From an uncultured Eubacteriales bacterium (GTDB lineage Bacteria > Bacillota > Clostridia > Oscillospirales > Oscillospiraceae): a stretch of 8,863 bases of DNA. Every line of letters begins with the position of its first letter. The stretch's first letter is position 1. Of this stretch, positions 5,517 through 8,863 are shown in pieces. The translations under genes were made by a program, and so were the position numbers. The stretch lies in NCBI GenBank assembly GCA_900556935.1, contig USQL01000087.1, positions 1-8,863 on the forward strand, in the 5' to 3' direction. The notes under the pieces are model-generated. The model made no database searches, was not told where the DNA came from, and saw only the letters and a list, made by a program, of their open reading frames with translations.

Positions 5517-6075
5517 TCCGAATCTCGCTTTCTACGATATTGAATCGCAAAAATTCCGGGATCGCATTGGCAATGGCCTGCTGCTTTGCCGTGGCGTTGC
5601 CGCAGCTGGCCGCCAACGCCAAAACCCCGGAGGGGAATAAAACGTCTGATAGCTTCCGTTTCCGGATATCATCGTAGTCCCGGCAAAGGGCAATCCCATT
5701 GATTCGGCTGAGATAGTCCACCATGGCCAGCAGATACAGGCTTTCCGGGTACCATTTTTTGTCGTAGCAGCTGCGAATCTCATTGCTCTGGAGTGTGTCA
5801 ATCAGGAAGTCAATGTCCCCAAGGCGCTTTAATTTATGGCAGACATTGCTTTTGAAAAGCTCAAAAGAACAGCGTTTTTCAAAGCAGGGGGCCAACAGCT
5901 CCTCCATGGAAACGTGCAATTCCTTTGCAAGACGGTAAACCGTCTCGGCACTGCACTTTTCCAGGCTGGTTTTTCCGCTGCACAAGTCATTCAATGTGGA
6001 ATAGGGCACATCACTTAATTTGGACAGCCGATATTTTGTCATATTCCGCTTTTTTAGAAGCTCCTCGATCATCAT
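5506..6075 (-). CDS. XRE-type HTH protein, putative antitoxin/autorepressor
   Basis: Residues about 3-62 are a lambda-repressor-like HTH (MTKYRLSKLSDVPYSTLNDL, then AKELHVSMEELL). Residues about 70-189 are a separate domain with FKSNVCHKLKRLGDIDFLID, KKWYPESLYLLAMVDYLSR and IPEFLRFNIVESEIRN, which I recall from HTH proteins paired with DUF6036-type nucleotidyltransferases but cannot name. The gene is first in the pair and overlaps the nucleotidyltransferase by 11 bases. AGGAGG lies 10 bases before the ATG at 6075; a second ATG follows at once. A palindrome within the promoter suggests that the protein represses its own operon. Role as antitoxin is inferred from order, overlap and HTH, as in AbiE-like systems. 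Codon use is more A+T-rich than the neighbours. Confidence 0.82.
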   Translation of the reverse strand: MMIEELLKKRNMTKYRLSKLSDVPYSTLNDLCSGKTSLEKCSAETVYRLAKELHVSMEELLAPCFEKRCSFELFKSNVCHKLKRLGDIDFLIDTLQSNEIRSCYDKKWYPESLYLLAMVDYLSRINGIALCRDYDDIRKRKLSDVLFPSGVLALAASCGNATAKQQAIANAIPEFLRFNIVESEIRNVN

Positions 6076-6101
6076 GGCAGAACCCCCTCCTGTTTGTGAT
6101 T

Positions 6102-6130
6102 ATTATAACGGTATACCGTGATAATGTCAA
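6102..6130 (-). promoter_or_regulatory. Consensus promoter with an operator palindrome in its spacer
   Basis: On the minus strand TTGACA (6130-6125), a 17-base spacer and TATAAT (6107-6102) form a perfect sigma-A-type promoter. The spacer contains the perfect 12-bp palindrome ACGGTATACCGT (6119-6108), extended by TAT/ATA on both sides with one mismatch. A protein bound there would block RNA polymerase. The start site would be near 6095, 20 bases before the XRE start codon. Confidence 0.85.
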
Positions 6131-6208
6131 CCGTGAACAGCGAAAAAACTTGCCTCTGGCGGCGCATTTACGGAAGACGGCACATCCAACGAAAGAATCA
6201 TAGAAAAT

Positions 6209-6251
6209 GAGCAGGTACACGACACGCGGAAAGGCAGCCATGCACCTGCTC
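6209..6251. repeat. 8-bp inverted repeat in the cassette's upstream spacer
   Basis: GAGCAGGT (6209-6216) is the exact reverse complement of ACCTGCTC (6244-6251), separated by 27 bases. It lies within 6131-6303, a stretch upstream of the XRE promoter without a convincing gene. The role is unknown. Confidence 0.4.
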
Positions 6252-6267
6252 TTACGGTTTTACAAAG

Positions 6268-6302
6268 ATTGTCGGAAAAGCCCGCAGGGGTTCTCCGACA
6301 GT
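6268..6302 (-). terminator. Long hairpin after the DUF1643 operon, weak terminator candidate
   Basis: 6268-6283 pairs with 6287-6302 around a GCA loop, with 14 of 16 positions paired (one G-T), including TGTCGGA with TCCGACA. On the minus strand it follows the stop codon at 6316 and is itself followed only by the loose tail ATCTTTG, so it may be a weak terminator or a part of the flanking repeat. Confidence 0.45.
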
Positions 6303-6303
6303 C

Positions 6304-6329
6304 TAGGCAGCATCGTCAGATGCTGCCTA
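6304..6329 (+). repeat. Hairpin repeat, copy B (right flank of the accessory cassette)
   Basis: TAGGCAGCAT (6304-6313) and ATGCTGCCTA (6320-6329) form a perfect 10-bp stem with a 6-base loop. The copy corresponds to copy A at 4567-4586 in opposite orientation. The stop codon of the DUF1643 gene (6318-6316) lies in its loop, so the last residues (LGSI) are coded by the repeat. Confidence 0.6.
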
Positions 6330-6930
6330 AGTAGGTTTCTACATCGAAAGGCCGCAGCTTTTCGTCTTTGCGCAGGTACAGGGGGTGGTGGGGATGTCCT
6401 TTTTTCGTGACGGCACCGGCGCAGTACCATTGGGCACCGTATTCCTTCCCGATGGTCAGCATGTCCCGGACGCATTGGGATAGATACCCTCTTTTTTCAA
6501 TCACGGCCCCCCAGGCGGCCCACACCGCGGGGGCCTGGGACAGGGACAGCACATACCGGAAGGCGGCCATGTTCTCTTTGTGAAGCATTGGGTTGCACAC
6601 ACGCTCCATGGCATCCGGGTCTGTGGCCCGCTGGGCGTAGACGTTGAACATGAGGAAGCTGTCGTAGCCGTTGCCCAGAGCGATGCGCTCTACGGATTTC
6701 AGGGTGTTGTCCAAGGCGTCCGGCCGGGCGGTGGAGGGGTTGATGCCGATGCAGATGAGGGGCTTTTCCCCACGGGTGCCCAGAATGTACCGGTATTCCG
6801 AGTAAAAATTGGGGGCATAGAGCCATTTTTGAATGTCGTAGTCGGGGCTGGGGGTGTTGGCGGCCCGCAGGGCCTCCTCAAAGGTCAGAAGGGTCAGCTC
6901 CGCGGTGGTACCCTTTGGAATATGTCCCAT
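6316..6930 (-). CDS. DUF1643 family protein
   Basis: The 204-residue soluble product shows the DUF1643 signature: ICIGINPSTA (59-68), DNT (74-76), FNVYAQRATDP (95-105), AVWAAWG (135-141) and KKGHPHHPLYLRKD (176-189). The family has no assigned biochemical function as far as I know; the conserved NPSTA, DNT and His-rich HP.HPLYL segments suggest an active site. It begins directly after the TAA of the upstream membrane protein (TAAATG, no gap), with GAGGA 7-8 bases before the ATG, so it is translated as the last gene of the operon starting at 8701. Its final codons fall within hairpin copy B, so the original C-terminus may have been replaced. Confidence 0.88.
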   Translation of the reverse strand: MGHIPKGTTAELTLLTFEEALRAANTPSPDYDIQKWLYAPNFYSEYRYILGTRGEKPLICIGINPSTARPDALDNTLKSVERIALGNGYDSFLMFNVYAQRATDPDAMERVCNPMLHKENMAAFRYVLSLSQAPAVWAAWGAVIEKRGYLSQCVRDMLTIGKEYGAQWYCAGAVTKKGHPHHPLYLRKDEKLRPFDVETYLGSI

Positions 6931-7503
6931 TTACGCTTCCTCGTGGGGGAACCACCAGCTCTTCTGGGGGTCGTAGAATTCACAGGCATCGGGGGCCAGG
7001 TTCTTCTGGCGGCACCAATTCTGGAAAGCCGTGTCCAGGAAGGGGTATACCCCCTCCATGGTGGATTGCAGGCTGACGGTTTTTCCGTTTTCCAGCTGGA
7101 GCTCCACCACGATGTTGCCGCCGGTGATCAGATAGAGCTTCTGGCTGACGATGGCGCTGTAGGGATAGGAGACGCTTTTTTTGAATAGAGTGGAGACAAG
7201 AAAGCTGTCCGCGTTGTAGAAAATGCCAAAGCCCAGGTAGTAAACCGTCAGGGAAGCGCCCAGCAGCAGGACGATGACACCGCCCCACAGCAGCACCTTG
7301 TCCCCCTTGACACCGGAGACAATGGCGGCAATGCCCAGGGCGACTAAAATTACGCCGAACACGCCGTAGCGCTTGTTGACCCGGACAGCCTGCCCGGACA
7401 GGTGTTCCGCCTTGTTGCGGAACAGCTTTTGAAAGCCAATATCCACCAGCCTGCAGAGCCCGAAGACCACCGCCGCCGTCACAATCCATACAACTGCTTC
7501 CAT
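6931..7503 (-). CDS. Membrane protein with C-terminal PH-like region, function unknown
   Basis: The 190-residue product has three hydrophobic segments: 2-19, about 48-65 and 69-93. The rest (about 94-165) alternates short beta strands, such as FYNADSFLVSTLFKKSVSYP, SAIVSQKLYLITGGNIVVEL and NGKTVSLQS, which resembles bacterial PH domains found after two transmembrane segments. It ends with CRQKNLAPDACEF and a Trp-rich tail. I do not recognise a named family with certainty (DUF6560 is a possibility). AGGAG lies upstream of the ATG at 7503, in the 15-base gap after the cyclo-ligase stop, and its stop abuts the DUF1643 start. Membership in a folate gene's operon gives no clear hint of its job. 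Confidence 0.75.
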   Translation of the reverse strand: MEAVVWIVTAAVVFGLCRLVDIGFQKLFRNKAEHLSGQAVRVNKRYGVFGVILVALGIAAIVSGVKGDKVLLWGGVIVLLLGASLTVYYLGFGIFYNADSFLVSTLFKKSVSYPYSAIVSQKLYLITGGNIVVELQLENGKTVSLQSTMEGVYPFLDTAFQNWCRQKNLAPDACEFYDPQKSWWFPHEEA

Positions 7504-7518
7504 TGCGTTTCCCTCTCC

Positions 7519-8055
7519 TTATGCCCAGAGGACCAGGTCCACCGGGATGTCAAATTCTTCTGTTTCCAGCTGCGGCAGCACCTGGAAATCGTAGCAAAGG
7601 GCGACGGTGGGGTGCTGGGGTTCTCGGCTCAAAAATTTATCGTAGAAGCCGCCGCCGTAGCCGATGCGGTGGCCCTGGGGGTCAAAGACCAGTCCGGGCA
7701 TCAAAACCAGTGCCTGGGGGTCGTCCCCCTCCGGGCCGTCGGCGATGGGCTCGGGGATGCCCGCGTAGCCGGTGGCGACGGCATCCAGGTCGGGCAGGAG
7801 AATAAATTTCATCCCGTCCCCATAGACCTTGGGAACGGCAACCTGCTTGCCGTCCAAAAGCGCCTGCCGGAGCATGGGCACGGTGCGGACCTCCTGATTA
7901 TAGGGAAGGTAGCCGTAGATGGTCTTTGCCGCGGCGTATTGGGGACAGGCCCGGAATTTTTCGCCAAGCAGGCGGCTTTTTTCCTCAATTTCCGCCGGGG
8001 TCATGGCCCGCTTTTTCTGCCGAATCTGGGCCCGAAGCTCTTTTTTATTCACCAT
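7519..8055 (-). CDS. 5-formyltetrahydrofolate cyclo-ligase
   Basis: The 178-residue enzyme converts 5-formyltetrahydrofolate to 5,10-methenyltetrahydrofolate with ATP (EC 6.3.3.2) in one-carbon metabolism; it is the YgfA/YqgN/MTHFS family. Visible motifs are the basic N-terminus KKELRAQIRQKKR (4-16), NQEVRT (53-58) with the conserved Glu, GIPEP (99-103), and the nucleotide-binding MPGLVFDPQGHRIGYGGGFY (119-138) followed by DKFL. The length is normal. The ATG at 8055 is chosen because GAGGAG lies 7 bases upstream; the longer frame reaching 8175 is only overlap with the previous gene. It overlaps the XRE membrane gene by 11 bases, so the two are co-translated. Confidence 0.96.
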   Translation of the reverse strand: MVNKKELRAQIRQKKRAMTPAEIEEKSRLLGEKFRACPQYAAAKTIYGYLPYNQEVRTVPMLRQALLDGKQVAVPKVYGDGMKFILLPDLDAVATGYAGIPEPIADGPEGDDPQALVLMPGLVFDPQGHRIGYGGGFYDKFLSREPQHPTVALCYDFQVLPQLETEEFDIPVDLVLWA

Positions 8056-8701
8056 GGATCTGCTCCTCCTCTTTTTCCTCAGACTCTTTTTTGGGGACCC
8101 GGAACATCCGGAACCACAGGAAAATGGCGATTTGCCCGGGGATGCCCAGCAAAAAGAGCTTCCATACGCAGGCACCCGTAAAGGTCAGCAGGGAGACAAA
8201 AATGCTGGCAAGGCAGCCCCAGACGATGACGGAAATCAGCGCCCGGTTCCAGCTGAACAGCCGCCAGGCAGACCGCAGGCTCAAAAGCACAATGGCGTTC
8301 ACGGGCACGGCATAGACAAAGGCCACCCAGCTGCCCGGAATGTCCAGAGAGGAGATGACGACAAAGAAAAACAGCGCCACAAACCACACCAGGGTAGAGG
8401 ACAGGGCCTGGATAATGCCCTTGCTGGCCACAGGCTTTTCCGGGGCACTTTCGTCGGGCTCCGGAAGAAGAGGGTCAGAAAGGGCGGAGTCCCGCACCAG
8501 CCGGTCCAGGCTGACCCCAAACAGCTCGCTCAGATGCAAAAGCGTCAGCACATCCGGCACGGATTCCCCCCGCTCCCATTTGGACACGGCCTTGTCCGAA
8601 TAGTTGAGTTTTTCTGCCAGCCCGGCCTGGGTCAGCCCCGCGGATTTCCGGCAGGTGGCAATGTTGCTGCCAATCTGGGTTTTGGTCTTCTCGTCGTCCA
8701 T
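8045..8701 (-). CDS. XRE-family regulator with membrane-spanning C-terminus
   Basis: Of 218 residues, about 8-71 form a Cro/CI-type HTH (RKSAGLTQAGLAEKLNYSDK, then AVSKWERGESVPD), of the sort common in Firmicutes. An acidic, Pro-rich linker (72-92) leads to four hydrophobic segments at about 97-118, 124-142, 153-176 and 182-200, and a highly charged tail (KKESEEKEEEQIHGE). The protein would be membrane-bound with its HTH in the cytosol, perhaps sensing the envelope; this is inference. The ATG at 8701 has AGGAGGG 5 bases upstream, while the longer frame from 8746 would begin before the promoter's start site. It is the first gene of the 8701-6316 operon. Confidence 0.88.
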   Translation of the reverse strand: MDDEKTKTQIGSNIATCRKSAGLTQAGLAEKLNYSDKAVSKWERGESVPDVLTLLHLSELFGVSLDRLVRDSALSDPLLPEPDESAPEKPVASKGIIQALSSTLVWFVALFFFVVISSLDIPGSWVAFVYAVPVNAIVLLSLRSAWRLFSWNRALISVIVWGCLASIFVSLLTFTGACVWKLFLLGIPGQIAIFLWFRMFRVPKKESEEKEEEQIHGE

Positions 8702-8729
8702 TTTTTCCCTCCTGATTCCTATTAAGATA

Positions 8730-8758
8730 ATAGTAACATAATTCATTTTTCATTTCAA
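8730..8758 (-). promoter_or_regulatory. Promoter of the XRE/5-FCL/DUF1643 operon
   Basis: Minus strand: TTGAAA (8758-8753), 17-base spacer ending in TGT, then TACTAT (8735-8730), that is, a good -35 and an extended -10. The start site would lie near 8723, leaving a leader of about 20 bases with AGGAGGG before ATG 8701. Confidence 0.7.
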
Positions 8759-8809
8759 CAACCAAATTGTGAACGACACGACAATCGCATGAGTAAACAT
8801 TCCGTGAAC

Positions 8810-8863
8810 TGTAGGGGCGGTGCGTCGCGCAGCGAATCAAAATCCAACGATTGCCGGTGGCAA
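8810..8863 (+). repeat. Probable start of an intergenic repeat at the window edge
   Basis: TGTAGGGGCGGTGCGTCGCG begins at about 8810 and resembles the TGTAGGGGCGG-type ends of intergenic repeats I recall from Oscillospiraceae genomes. The last 13 bases form a small perfect hairpin, TTGCC-GGT-GGCAA. The element is cut by the window end. No gene is visible between 8759 and 8863. Confidence 0.35.

Noticed and set aside
6133..6331. + strand open frame of about 65 codons upstream of the XRE promoter (contains FTEDGTSNERIIENEQ)
   Set aside because: It looks faintly protein-like but has no start codon or ribosome binding site and runs through both hairpins; probably chance.
6207..6410. 67-codon + strand open frame with an ATG at 6207
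   Set aside because: No Shine-Dalgarno site; it runs through both hairpins and then antisense into the DUF1643 gene.

Overview
The window looks like chromosomal DNA of a GC-rich, low-copy-repeat Gram-positive gut Clostridium relative (Oscillospiraceae/Ruminococcaceae-like). Grounds: strong GGAGG ribosome binding sites, extended -10 promoters, a DarB/CbpB-like CBS protein, a DUF6472-type small protein and short hairpin-rich intergenic repeats of the kind common in that group. The taxon is an inference; no rRNA or tRNA gene is present.

Layout. 1-281 is the C-terminal end of a thiolase-fold protein on the + strand, closed by a terminator (302-333). 335-512 is an inverted-repeat (MITE-like) intergenic element whose right end is the terminator of a minus-strand hemolysin III/TrhA membrane protein (524-1195). 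1196-1601 has no intact gene; it holds the trhA promoter, a perfect 16-bp inverted repeat, a possible gene remnant and the promoter of a + strand CBS-pair protein (1602-2015). A strong hairpin at 2024-2061 separates this gene from a convergent minus-strand operon, read in the order YfcE-type phosphodiesterase (4539-4024), a 58-aa Cys/Tyr/Asp-rich protein (4021-3845) and a lipoprotein with a C-terminal HExxH zincin domain (3842-2064). The three genes are spaced by only 2 bases each.

4567-6330 is the accessory part. Two overlapping minus-strand genes, an XRE-type HTH protein (6075-5506) and a DUF6036-like nucleotidyltransferase (5516-4725), are visibly richer in A+T than their neighbours. They are driven by a perfect-consensus promoter (TTGACA, 17 bp, TATAAT) whose spacer holds a 12-bp palindrome. 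Related hairpin repeats in opposite orientation lie on either side of the pair. This is the best candidate for a little-described toxin-antitoxin or defence module.

6316-8701 is an ordinary minus-strand operon: membrane-anchored XRE regulator (8701-8045), 5-formyltetrahydrofolate cyclo-ligase (8055-7519), a membrane protein with a PH-like tail (7503-6931) and a DUF1643 protein (6930-6316), all overlapping or closely spaced. The right edge (about 8810-8863) looks like the start of another intergenic repeat.
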